DNA of 33,321 nt from Welwitschia mirabilis. Its lineage: Eukaryota; Gnetophyta; Gnetopsida; Welwitschiales. Within the stretch, counting starts at the first letter, position 1. Each line of letters opens with the position of its first letter. Position numbers and translations under genes: made by a program. Shown piece after piece: positions 21,481 to 31,900 of this stretch. The notes below the pieces were generated by a model. It was not told where the DNA came from, made no database searches, and worked only from the letters and a program-made list of their open reading frames with translations. The stretch spans positions 10,959,041 through 10,992,361 of the forward strand of contig JBOZIK010000001.1 in the NCBI GenBank assembly GCA_051453625.1. The letters are read 5' to 3'.

Positions 21481-23795
21481 TGAATCATCTACAATCAAAC
21501 CTTGAACATGATAGAAGTACTTGTTTTGAAAGCCTCTCTTGATAAGGAGAACTTTCCTTTTGCCATTGTCTAAATTCTTTCTTAGCCAATTCCTTGGGTA
21601 GACATCATGTTATCACTTAAACATCTTTAACTTAACTTATGTATTACTTTATAAATTTATCATGATTAGTAATATTTTACTTAAGCATTTCAAAGTGATA
21701 ATATTAGATTCACCCATTTGTAAGACATTCATATGTCTATGAACTTCATTTAAAAAAAAAAAANNNNNNNNNNNNNNNNNNNNNNNNNNNNNNNNNNNNN
21801 NNNNNNNNNNNNNNNNNNNNNNNNNNNNNNNNNNNNNNNNNNNNNNNNNNNNNNNNNNNNNNNNNNNNNNNNNNNNNNNNNNNNNNNNNNNNNNNNNNNN
21901 NNNNNNNNNNNNNNNNNNNNNNNNNNNNNNNNNNNNNNNNNNNNNNNNNNNNNNNNNNGTCCTATCATAAGTGCACTAGGGCAAATTTTCCTAAGACTGA
22001 GCTTTGACAGTGTGATATGATAGTTGTGGGAACTTCATTAAGGAGTGGGTTAGTCATGATTTACTGGTCCTTACTTCTCTAAAATTGGTTTCACTCCCCT
22101 TATCATAGAAATAATTATCACTTAAAGGCTATAGGATCAGTGATGCCCTATTGCCATCATAAGTATTACCTATTTTTTAGACTCATATTGCATATATTAC
22201 TTTAACATAACCATTTTATGTTTTTAGATTCCAGTTTAATTTTTGAGGTGTAAGTAGGTAAGTCAATTTTGACTAGCTTTTGATCTTATCATTCATTGAT
22301 TATAAACATTTAGATTTTCTTGGAATCATCGTAATCATTGCCTATTCGAGTGGTACTTTATGAGTTTTTACCTAATATCATTCATCATTAATTAGGTGAT
22401 TTTATGATTTTTACCTAGGGAGTTTGTTAGGTTAGAATTTTGAATAGGTAAACAATATTATTTATGTTCTTAGTTATTCATTTTTATTTTATCTTTATTA
22501 GTTATTTTATTAGGTTTTTCAAATTCATTTCCATACTTTTTAAGCATAATATTTTTGATTTAATCATTTAGTAGTTCCTTGTTATTTTTTTTATTTTACT
22601 CAAGGTTTTTATCCATAAGGGTTAGTCCTCTCTAATCACTATTTGACAGATGATGATAATACTTTCTATTTTCATTCCTTTTTAAGTTTTAACATGCTTC
22701 TTTTACATAGTTCAAGCATATTTAAAGATTTTCGTAAGCATCACTTCTTTCCATTTGGTTCATTATCATGATCCTATCATTTTCTCTTACTTTGAGTGCC
22801 CTTCCATATTTGAGTCCTTTCCCTTGATCATCTTTTAGGACAAATCTTTAGTTTTATCTATCTTTCAAACTTTCTAATGACTTTTTGAGACTTTACTATT
22901 ATTATCTTTAATTATCTGATCCTACTTGGTATTTATTATTTCTCCAAAACTTTCTTTTTTGAGTTTTCTCCCATCTCTGACATCTAGATAATAAGGCAGA
23001 TGATAACAGTCTTTCCTATACTATTATAATACAAGACATATTAGTTCACTTATGAAGGGTAGGACATCTTTCTAAAATATTTTTTAGATACTAAGAAAAA
23101 TTTTTAAATTTAAGGATTATTTTTGGATTTTTCATAAGACATATTTGTAATGCGATTATCAAGTTATGATTCCATATTACTTATGTACTTTACATCACAG
23201 ACATTATTTAGTAGGTCATAGTAGCATAATTGTAGAACCTTCTTGTAGGTGTAATCTAGGAGATTAAAAAGATCATGGACAAGGGGATTAATGTTTTAGT
23301 TATTTTTTGAATTTGCCCCTTGTATATTATCCTTTAAACTCATTAATTGATTTATACACTCCTTTTAAGTTATTACTACTTTAATTATGCATATAAATCA
23401 TCATTTTTCTAAATTATCATTTTATGTTTTATGATAATTTTTGTATATGATATTTATTTTTTTATCTTATGATGTATTAAAAGTTTCAAGTGGAGGGATA
23501 ACAAAGATTTAGTACATTGGATTTTTTTTCCCCTGATGGTTATGTTTATAGACACTTAACTTTTATTTTGATTTGTTAAGTATGTTGGCCATACAGTCAT
23601 CTAGATGATGGTTAGAATAATAGCATTTTTACACATCTTACATAAGTAATACATAAACTCATTAGTTGTTGATATTTAATCCTACATGATATAGATTTCT
23701 AAACTTAGTTTCCATTTTTCTAGTTACTATTTATCTTATCCAATTTAGCTCATAGATATAGTTGATTGCTTACTTTGTCAAGGACTAACAAAGCT
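21481..23795. other. 3' non-coding region of the gag-pol element, with a 195-N gap
   Basis: No coherent frame. It is interrupted by 195 N (21764-21958) right after a 12-base A run. It aligns with the 3' region of the pol-poor element on both sides of the gap. Palindromic motif copies are at 22979-23009 and 23596-23625. The minus-strand frame over the N run is an artefact. Confidence 0.55.
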
Positions 23796-23808
23796 AAGTG
23801 GAAAGCTA

Positions 23809-24872
23809 TGTTGCTATACTAAATTGTATGTATCTCATTTCTTTTAGCTAGAATCTTTGAATAGACTATCATCCGCTATGTTATCTAGATTATATCTAGG
23901 ACGATATAGATGCTAACTTAAACTAAAAATATAGGGCTGACTATGGGGCTAGAAGCCGACGACTCATCTCTTATTATAGGGTATTATTCCCAGTGTCATG
24001 TAGACAATAGTAAGCATGACAACTATTTTGTATGAATAGAATTTTATTAATTTTGTAATGATATCATACACCCTATATGAATCACTAGGGTTTATTCTCC
24101 AACTTCTAGGGTTTTCCTTCTAGGAAACTATAAATAGCCTCTTGTCTTTACTCTCATTTTCATCTTTGGTACTAGATATTCTTATGATAAGAGATTGAAG
24201 GACATGAGGTCCATCCATAGCTACAAAGAGAAGTCTTCCTTAATGTTGGGCTAAGTATACTTTATTGAGGTGTTGCTAATTTGTTTATAAGTGAATTTTA
24301 AATCATAATTAATACAAGAACTTGTTTCACTTCTATTGTGTAAACCTCCCTTATGGTTTAAGTAGATTATGATTCTATGATAGCTTCATACTTTATCTAG
24401 ATCATAAAAGTAGCCTTTGTTAAACTTGACATTGTTAATTTAAACCTTGGATTTTATTTTATTCCATTTCCATATTTCATTTATTTATATTCCATTTGAT
24501 GTATCCTATAGCTTATGTTAGTTAGGAATAAGTAATAGCTCTTCCTAATTGATCGAAGTTTTAAGGGATGATCTTTGTAACAGAAGGATTATTAATCAAA
24601 TAGATTCATTACACCTGCATTTCATCCATTTGCATTTTATCATCATTTATCTTACATTAAATTTTCATTATTTTCTATATTTATGTAGTAAAAGGAAAAA
24701 GACTAAAATTACCTTGTTTAAATAAATTCTCTAACTTTTATCCTAGTACCTTCAATGGATTATGACATTAGGGTTAACTCCTATTTATACTAGTGTGTGT
24801 TTTTCTATAAGTATTTGTGATTTATAGGATCTACTTAAGGACTTCAATATTGCACAATTACACATTACAAGA
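23809..24872 (+). repeat. Athila-like LTR copy R4 (outer 3' LTR)
   Basis: 1064 nt, from TGTTGCTATACT to CACATTACAAGA. Relative to R1-R3 it lacks about 170-190 nt after its first 35 bases: the text jumps from tgtatgtatctcattt to cttttagctagaatct. TATA box at 24129-24136. Palindromic motif copies at 23880 and 23996. A polypurine tract precedes it (23796-23808) and TATTA follows. Confidence 0.8.
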
Positions 24873-24877
24873 TATTA
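24873..24877. repeat. Target-site duplication, right copy (TATTA)
   Basis: Directly follows the aligned R4 end and matches 7239-7243. Beyond it the copia 3' region resumes. Confidence 0.65.
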
Positions 24878-24984
24878 CTTGGTAATATATCGAATTCTTC
24901 TTAGACATATCATTAGAAGGAGCCTTCTTTAACATCAAATTAAAAATTTTTATGTCTAATAAAATATAGTTGTCCATCAATGTC

Positions 24985-24996
24985 AAAGAGGAATAT
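24985..24996 (+). other. Copia polypurine tract
   Basis: aaagaggaatat lies directly before the TGTT of the copia 3' LTR. The usual plant copia form is a purine run AAAGGGGGAGAT before TGTT, so G-to-A decay is again visible. The stretch 24878-24984 is the remaining copia 3' UTR. Confidence 0.7.
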
Positions 24997-26072
24997 TGTT
25001 AAGTTTTATTGCCAAATTGATATTAAATTAACATACTTGGTATAGGTTAATATGGTTCAAATATCTCAGGTAAATAAAGTTTTTACAATTCAAACGTAAA
25101 TCAACATCTTTTTCAAACTCTATTTAACCTAGAAAAGTGATAATATTGATAAGGGATCGATTAAATCCCAGTGGGTTTAACCAAACCTTGACCTAATATT
25201 ATTTATCAAAATTTGCAAGGGGTTGGCTAGACCTCATAAAGGGTCAATTGGATTTAGACCAAATGTTGTCAACAAGACTCTAGATGGGGTTGACTCAATC
25301 ATGTGATGTAAGATAATCAGGTTAACTAAAATAAAGTGAAGTCTACCAACTTCAGTAACAGTAACTAATGGTATAAACCAGATGATTTAACCAACCAACT
25401 AGCTATAATGAAAATGGAACTTTTTCATGTTACTTTCAAGCCATTAGCCTTTCAATACCTAGTTGTTAAAATGATAGGTTTTTTTCAATGTATAAAATAT
25501 GTCTCCTATATAACCTTAATGAATAGAAGTCCTTAGCATGGATTTTTTTTAGTTAGGGAAAAAAATGGCACTCTTGTACTATTGATAGTTATTCTTAATT
25601 AAAAAGGAATTCATTACACTATAAGAGCTTGTACTTGTAACTTCTTGTAAAGTAGTGCAGTCCATCTCTCTTGTACTACAAATCTAGTGAAGCTAGTTCA
25701 TTCCAGTATGCTCTCTTCTCACCAAGATATTTGCTTTATAATGATTAATATTGAGCTTTGATTGTAAAGATTAGTGATTGAACTAGAAATCTAAAAAGAA
25801 AGTAACAAGGATCTAGATCAGCTTAAGGTTAAAGTTGATAGTCGAGAGTAAAGTAGGATGATTCTCTTAAACCAATATAAATCATTTCATTAGAGGTTTA
25901 TCTTAGGTATTTTCATTTTATTTATTTTCTTATTCTTTTATTCATATAATTTTCATTTAATAGTAGTTAGTCTTTATTTCAAATATGTTATCATTTTCTT
26001 ATGATCATTTATAAAAGATATTTTTATTTGTAAAACTTCTTTACCCTTCTTTAGAATTTGTAGATCCTTTAA
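24997..26072 (+). repeat. Copia 3' LTR
   Basis: 1076 nt starting TGTTAAGTTTTATTG. From base 18 onward (aattgatattaaa) it aligns with the window start. TATATAA at 25507-25513. The U3 part carries several short GGTTGACTCAATC-like motifs (25171, 25241, 25287, 25318 and 25384). The end near 26060-26072 (gatccttt) matches the 5' LTR end at 845-852. Confidence 0.85.
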
Positions 26073-26715
26073 TTTCTTATGATATTCATCTATTTTCCAT
26101 GATCAGAAGTCTTATCTGAAGGTGGACAACTTAAAGCTAAACATATCTATTTGACCTCTATCTTCTTTTGTTAGTATAAATAGTTTGAAATCTATAACAA
26201 AAGTAATCATAAAAAAGATATACAAAGAGAGATAAAGAAATATTATAAGGATATCAATCCCATATGTTTATTTCTAATATAAAATAAGGATATTCATATT
26301 ATCCTACTGTACCATAACTTGATGCTCAATGTAAGATAGGCATACCATCATTAAAACCTCTATCTAAGTCATCTCTCTAAGCTCTAAAATAGAGCATCAT
26401 CTATATTTTATTTTAAGTGGACACTTTATTAAGTGTTTATTTACATTATAAAGTTGTTTAAAACTAAAGAAACTAGAAGGCTATAGTTTATTTATTGCCC
26501 TTGAGAGTGGAGTAGGTTAATTAGCTGAACCACTATAAAATTGCTAGTGCATCTATTTTTAGTACTTTAAGCTTCTTTCTAATTTATTATTATTAATGTT
26601 TTTATTTATGCTACTAAATTTAGACTCTAATCTAAGTAAGTCAGTTTTAAGTTCTAGTTTAATAAAGTATTTTTTTAATACATCATCCCTATTCACCTCC
26701 CCCCAAGGTGATTAT
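26073..26715 (+). repeat. Fragment of a different copia-type LTR
   Basis: It contains a TATAAATA at 26175-26182, a gagagtggagtaggt...ctgaaccactataaaa block (26503-26540) and the ending attcacctccccccaaggtg (26692-26711). These are the usual U5 landmarks of plant copia LTRs. The parallel in the first element is gagagtgaagtagg...aaccactataaatt (629-668). Apart from these landmarks it does not align with LTR 24997-26072, so it is another family or a distant relative. Its 5' boundary is uncertain. Confidence 0.55.
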
Positions 26716-26727
26716 TTCTAGTTTAAT

Positions 26728-27900
26728 AAAGAATAATTAGTTGATTATTTCTATAGTAAATTGAATACTCAAACTAAATAACTTGTAGATGTTTCTTGTG
26801 ATGGTAACTTGATGAACTTAGTTTTAGAGGAGGCATGGAATGTGTTGGAGAACCTAGTAAAGATAATTTAAACTTGGCCTAAATCCACTAAAAATAAAAG
26901 TAAAAAATCAAACTATATGCCAAACCATAAAATATTTAAAGGAGGTAAAACATAATAAAGAAGTAGAGAGAGGTGATTCAATCAACTTAATTAAGGATTT
27001 TAGTACTACTTTAGAGAAGTACCCTCAAATAATTATTGATGCAAAGGTAGTAAAAGATGAAAACACAACTTCAACATGTGATACTTGTGAAGAGAACTCT
27101 TACCAAACTAAAGAGTATCCCTTGTTACCAACTTATAAAGAAAGAATGTTTAAGGAGATGTATACATTGAACTAAAGAACACCTAACTTTAAAGGTCAAT
27201 CACAATTTTAATAAAGATTAGTTGGACAATCAAAGTGGAAACCTTTTGAAAAAATATTTCGGAATTTAAAATTTTAAATAAATAATCTCAATTTTCAACA
27301 AAATCAAAATGATCCTTGAACAAGATACAAGAAAAGACTAATAGCAATATTGAGACTCTAGTAATTATGCTTTAACAAACAATGCTTATCAATCAAAAAC
27401 CATCAGGAACTCTTGCATCTTAACCTTTATCTAACCCAAACAAAGTTAAGAAAAATTTAAAGGTACTAATAAAAAGTGGAAATGATACAACACCTTCTAT
27501 CCCTGAGGTTTCAACTTCCAAAAACAATAAAAAGAATGAAGAAGATGATGTATAAATTTTAGACTCATATAACTTCATATTAACATCATATGCTAAAACC
27601 TCTACTAAAAAATCTTCACAAAAAAACAAAGAAAAGAAATCATATACTCCTTGGCTTGATAGATTAAACATGCATCCTACCTATGATGACAACTTCAAAA
27701 CCTTGATGTAAGAGGTAAACATCAACTTTAATTTTTGGAAGCTCTTGTAAGAAAATCCTTTGTGAAAAGACCTAGTAAGAAGAAAATAAAAATGTGCCAT
27801 TCCTAGTAAATTTTTTTTGCTCAATCTATTTCCAACTTAGTTATGAGAAAATGTCCAAAATTCAAAGATCCTAGAGCAGCAACTGTGAGTATTACCTTGA
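26728..27900 (+). pseudogene. Athila-like gag C-terminus and linker, 5'-truncated (copy B)
   Basis: It starts abruptly at a point equal to about 16800 of copy A (DYFYSKLNTQTK, SCDGNLMNLVLEEAW). The N-terminal gag and any LTR are absent. The linker shows KKNEEDDV, SYTPWLDRLNMHPTYDDN (27637-27690) and CPKFKDPRA (27853 on). Stops and shifts throughout. The minus-strand 83-codon frame at 27420-27671 is antisense shadow. Confidence 0.7.
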
Positions 27901-28200
27901 AAGAAAACAAAAGAATTCAAAAAATTTTAATTGATATAGGAGCTAGCATAAACATCATGCCTTTTCACATATGTAAAAGGCTTGGATTAAAAAATAGAGT
28001 GAACCTACACAAATTATCTTGAAATTGGCTAATACTTTAATTAAGAAACCCTTAGGGATTATCAAAGATCTAGTCATCCAAATAGAGGATGCTTTTTACC
28101 CCATGGATGTAGTCATCATTAAGGTAGAACATGTTGGAGGTTATTTACTACTTTTAGAAAGAGCCTTTTATGCAACTGCTCACTATATCATTGACACATA
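27901..28200 (+). pseudogene. Athila-like aspartic protease remnant, active site kept (copy B)
   Basis: LIDIGASINIMPFHICKRLG includes the catalytic Asp at 27933-27935 in the D-x-G-A-S context. A shift near 28000 leads into a 60-codon open frame (28019-28201) with LIKKPLGIIKDLVIQIEDAF, VVIIKVEHVGGY and LLLERAFYATAHYIIDT. Unlike copy A, Asp and Gly are unchanged. Confidence 0.8.
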
Positions 28201-28207
28201 AACTAGG

Positions 28208-28730
28208 ATGATAAAATGTCATATAGACAATAAAAAGTTTTCCATTTGCATCTTTGATGCTATTGAAAAAGAAATAGAAGATGAGTTTAACTTAGAAGAA
28301 AAACTTAAACCAACCTTATTTTTACAACATCAGGAGAGATTAATAATGCTATATGAACCAACTTTGTATGATGACTCAACTAAAACACATTATCTTGATT
28401 ATGAGAATGAGGAATATTTCAATGAAAAGCAACATGTTTACTTGCTAGAAAACCTATTTGCAAAGTATCCTTCCACATTTGTCGCCTTCACAATAGACAG
28501 GATGATAGTTGAAAATTTTAACTTAGAACTTAAGGATTTGCCTAAAGGTCTAAAATACATTTTTCTATCAAATAACATGAAGAAACACCTAATAATAAGT
28601 GACCTTCTTACTCCTTAATAAGAATCCAACTTGATCTCACTCCTAACTTCTAAAGAAGATGCTTTTTCTTAGACTCATAAAGACTTAGTGGTCATTCCTC
28701 TTTCCATGGTTTAATACAAAATTCACTTTA
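28208..28730 (+). pseudogene. PR-RT linker remnant with longest open frame of the window (copy B)
   Basis: 28208-28618 is open for 136 codons. It has NKKFSICIFDAIEKEIEDEF, KLKPTLFLQHQERLIMLYEP, an acidic stretch, then NFNLELKDLPKGLKYIFLSN and ISDLLTP. The LPxxLKYxFL segment is the conserved lead-in to RT in Athila/Tat polyproteins. It ends at two stops, TAATAA, at the expected place of a Gln/Glu-rich continuation (EESNLISLLTSKEDAF). Confidence 0.75.
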
Positions 28731-29545
28731 AGGATAATGCTAAAACTATTAGCAAACCCTAAAAAAAGCTTAACCTAGCCCTTAATAAAGTAGTTAAGGA
28801 TTAAATTATTAAACTTATGAATGTCAAGATCATCTACGCTATATTCAATAGTAAGTGGGCTAGCCCTTTGACAGAAGTTCTAAAAATAAGGGGGAAATAG
28901 AGAATGTTCATGGATTTTATAAAAATTAATGAGGTCACTAAAAAGAATCATTGCCATTTGCCCTTTCTTGATTAAGTACTTGACAGAATCCAAGGTCATG
29001 CCTAGTATTGTTTTCTTGATGGATATAATAGCTATAATCAAGTTTTCATAGCAAGTGAAGATTAGACAAAATAATCTTTAACTAATATTTTGGAATCTTT
29101 ACCTTTAGATGAATGCCCTTTGGACTTTGAAATACCCTTGGAACTTTCCAATGAGAAATGATGATAATCTTTTCTGATATGATAGAGGATTCTATTAAAA
29201 TCTTTATGGATGACTTTTCCATTTTTGGTAAAACCTTAAAAAAAACCATAGAAAGATTAGAGAAAGCCTTGGATCAATGTATAGAGAGTAACCTAAATTT
29301 AAGTTAGAAAAAGAATATTTTTGTTATTAATTATGAAATTGTTTTGGGTCACCACATTTTGAAGGAAAGGATTAAGATGGAACCTACAAAAGTTGATATC
29401 ATTAAAAACCTTAGCCCTCCAATCAATGTCAAACAAGTTAGATCATTTCTTGATCATGATAATTTCTATCATCATTTTATTTATGATTATGCCAAAATAT
29501 GTAAACCTTTTTACTCATTACTTAAAAAAGATGCTAGATTTAATT
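28731..29545 (+). pseudogene. Athila/Tat-like reverse transcriptase remnant (copy B)
   Basis: It reads IIKLMNVKIIYAI, MDFIKINEVTKKNHCHLPF, DRIQGHA, FLDGYNSYNQVFIASED (first catalytic Asp) and KIFMDDFSIFGKTL with FMDD at 29203-29214. The thumb is in an open frame at 29344-29547: GHHILKERIKMEPTKVDIIK and PPINVKQVRSFLDHDNFYHH. The SPFGTF segment is degraded near 29075-29105. It is closer to copy C than to copy A by eye in the thumb. Confidence 0.85.
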
Positions 29546-30010
29546 AGAACAATTCATGTCAATTTTCATATAAACACTTAAGAAAAACATGTCTTCTAAA
29601 CCTATTATCAAGGGTTTTAATAGGACTAAATATTTTAAACTCATGGGTGATGTAAGCAATGTTGGTATGGATGGGGTTCTTGGCCAAAAATATAAAAATT
29701 GTTTTTAAGTTATATTCTCTCTTAGTAAAACTTTGTCCAAAGCCCAATCCAACTATACTATTATCAAGAGAGAAATGCTTGCCATGATATTTTTTTCTTG
29801 ATCATCTTTGATATTATCTTTTTGGCTTCCACATTAATGTTTATATAGATTATGCAGCTATACTCTATCTTATGACTGAAAAAGATTCTAGTACCAGACT
29901 TATTAGGTAAATCCTTCTCATGTAAGAATTTAATCTTACCATCATCAATAAAGATGATAAACATAATAGTATTGCAGATCACCCATCTCAAATTTCTTAT
30001 TATTATGATA
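29546..30010 (+). pseudogene. Gypsy RNase H remnant (copy B)
   Basis: KLMGDVSNVGMDGVLGQKYK (29637-29696) keeps the catalytic Asp (family CDAS). LSKTLSKAQSNYTIIKREML and ITDHPSQ-like residues near 29975-29993 follow. Minus-strand frames 29559-29747 and 29764-30045 are its antisense. Confidence 0.75.
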
Positions 30011-31345
30011 AACTTCTCATAAATGACTCCTTTCCTGGTGAACAATTATTTGCTATAGAATAACTTTTTGTCATTTCTTCTACTCATCTCACTCCTTGGC
30101 ATGCTAATATTGTGAACTACCTTGTCAGTATAAAAACACCTTAGCATTAGAATCATAACCAAGGAAAATCTTTTCTCCATAGGATTCGTGACTATGAGTG
30201 GAATGAAACCCATCTTTATGGAATATGCAAAGACCAAATCATATGTAAATGTGTGCCTTAATCGAAAAGCTTAGAAATCCTTAACCTTTACCATGGTGAA
30301 ATATGTGGTGGATACTTTAGTAGCCAAAAGATGACAATAAAAATTCTCCACTTTGGTTTTTATTGAATAACTCATTTGAAAGATTCATTTAACTTTGCTA
30401 GAAGGTGTGATGCTTAGCAATGTTATGGTAGCCTAATTCATTTTAAAGATATGTTCCTTAAACCTATACTTGAATGTAAACCTTTTGATTATTAGGGGAT
30501 TAACTTTATAGGTCTTATAAAACTAACTTCTCATAATAAAAGTTACCATTGATTATGTTACTAAGTGGGTCGAAGCTTTTTTTTTACTCCTAAAAATAAT
30601 CCCTGAACTATTTATAATTTTGTTTGAACTCATATCTTTTAATGTTTTGGTTTTCCAGTAATTATTAGCAATTAATGAACTTATTTTATTAATTACCTTT
30701 TCAAAAACTTCTTTTATCTATTGGCATTGAACATAGAATTGCAAGTACTTATCATCCTCAAATTAATGGCCAAGCCAAAAATGCAAATAGAGAAATCAAA
30801 AAGATGCTCCAAAAATTAGTCTTTATCAATAAGAAAACTTGGTCTTCTAAACTTAATGATTGTTCTTTAGGCTTACTATACTACTTGGAACATCTCTCTA
30901 GGTTTCTCACCTTATGAACTTATATACAGGAAGATTTGTGTCTTGTTAGTTGATGTTTGCTATAACTCCTATCAATTCATTCATTAACTTAACCTTGTCA
31001 ACTTGGATGAAAATCTTATAACTCGATTAAATCAACTTAACCATTTAGATGAAAAGCGTACTTATGCCATACATTGTGAACTCATTCATAAAGCCTAAGC
31101 CAAGTTTAAACATGACCAAAAATTCTCCATAAGCAATTTGAACCTGGTCAACTTATCCTTTTATACAATACTTAAGTACACATTTTACACAAAAATTTAA
31201 CTTCTAAATGGTTATATCTTTATCTTATAGAAAAAGTACATTATAATGGCTTAGTTAAAATATCCGATCTAAACATTAGGGAAATTCAAAAGGTTAAAGG
31301 ATAAAGGTTAAAAATTTATGAATCATCTACTAATGAAACCTTGAA
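30011..31345 (+). pseudogene. Gypsy integrase remnant, all three DDE acids lost (copy B)
   Basis: Zinc-domain tail FNFARRCDA near 30388-30415, then the core. The first catalytic residue reads Asn (I-N-F, AAC at 30502-30504), the second Asn (AAT at 30670-30672) and the third Lys (NGQAK, AAA at 30777-30779). Each is a single G-to-A from Asp or Glu. The TAG just before I-N-F (30493-30495) replaces a Trp codon and is shared with copy A. REIKKMLQKLVFINKKTW, SLGFSPYELIY and LNHLDEKRTYAIH continue to the C-terminal domain near 31140-31300. Confidence 0.85.
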
Positions 31346-31462
31346 CATGATAGAAGAACTTGTCTTGGAAGCCCCTCTTAATAAGGATAATCTTCCTCTT
31401 GCCATTATCTAAATTCATTCTTAACTCATTCCTTGGGTAGACATTATGCTATCACTTAAATA
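31346..31462. other. 3' tail of copy B, ending at an assembly gap
   Basis: It aligns with the sequence just downstream of pol in copy A (about 21500-21615: tagaagaacttgtcttggaagcc, then ttccttgggtagacattatgctatcactta). Its LTR, if any, would lie beyond the gap. Confidence 0.6.
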
Positions 31463-31562
31463 NNNNNNNNNNNNNNNNNNNNNNNNNNNNNNNNNNNNNN
31501 NNNNNNNNNNNNNNNNNNNNNNNNNNNNNNNNNNNNNNNNNNNNNNNNNNNNNNNNNNNNNN
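31463..31562. other. Assembly gap of exactly 100 N
   Basis: 100 N, a conventional placeholder for unknown size. It separates copy B's 3' tail from copy C's PR-RT linker. The other gaps are 10 N (4131-4140 and 10752-10761) and 195 N (21764-21958). Confidence 0.95.
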
Positions 31563-31900
31563 AAGACATTTTCTTGAGCCTAAGGATAAGGAATATGTCA
31601 ACTGGAAAAAAACTTAACATCTTAACTTGGTTGAAAATATTTTTATAGAGTCTTGTCCTATATCTTTCATTCCCTGGATAGATAGAATGATAAGTGAAAA
31701 TTCCAACCTAGAACTAAAGGAGTTTCCCTAAAGTCTAAAATATATTTTCCTATCCAATAATCCAAAGAAACCTTAGATAATAAGTGACCTTCTTACTTCT
31801 TAATAAGAATTCAACTTGATCTCACTATTAACTTCTAAAGAAGATGCCTTTGCTTAGAGCCATAAAGACTTAACTATCATCCCTCTTTCCATAGTTGAAT
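31563..31900 (+). pseudogene. PR-RT linker remnant (copy C)
   Basis: Entered mid-frame from the gap. It matches copy B from about 28395: NLVENIFIESCPISFIPW, IDRMISENSNLELKEFP, SLKYIFLSNNPKK and ISDLLTS, then EFNLISLLTSKEDAFA. Stops at 31732 (TAA at expected Gln) and 31800 match C-to-T change. Confidence 0.7.

Larger units (their letters stand above)
7244..24872 (+). mobile_element. Nested Athila/Tat-like Ty3/gypsy composite with four LTRs
   Basis: Four copies of one LTR (R1-R4) alternate with a 159-nt leader (8481-8639), a pol-poor internal region (9877-14582) and a gag-pol-bearing internal region (15753-23808). All are in the same orientation, and one TATTA duplication flanks the whole. Copia sequence resumes on both sides: 3' UTR to the left, polypurine tract and 3' LTR to the right. 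The layout fits one insertion enlarged by unequal recombination between related elements, or two elements sharing LTRs after such recombination. Clade is inferred from the tRNA-Asp primer site and from RT and integrase motifs. Confidence 0.75.
1..26072 (+). mobile_element. Ty1/copia (Sirevirus-like) LTR retrotransposon, split by a nested insertion
   Basis: Two homologous LTRs (1-854 and 24997-26072) bracket a tRNA-Met-type primer site, a gag-PR-IN-RT-RH order typical of copia (integrase before RT), an extra ORF after pol, and a polypurine tract. The first window bases align with base ~25014 of the 3' LTR, so only about 17 bases of the 5' LTR are missing. Removing the nested insertion (7244-24872 plus one TSD copy) leaves about 8.4 kb, which suits a Sirevirus. 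The long coiled-coil after the zinc knuckle and the env-like ORF support that lineage. All frames are broken. Lineage is inferred from motifs, not from a tree. Confidence 0.85.

Noticed and set aside
21750-21968. Minus-strand 72-codon frame over the N run
   Set aside because: It consists almost entirely of undetermined bases and is an artefact of the 195-N gap.
29764-30237. Minus-strand frames of 93 and 63 codons
   Set aside because: They are antisense to the RNase H and early integrase of copy B. The plus strand has clear family motifs there.
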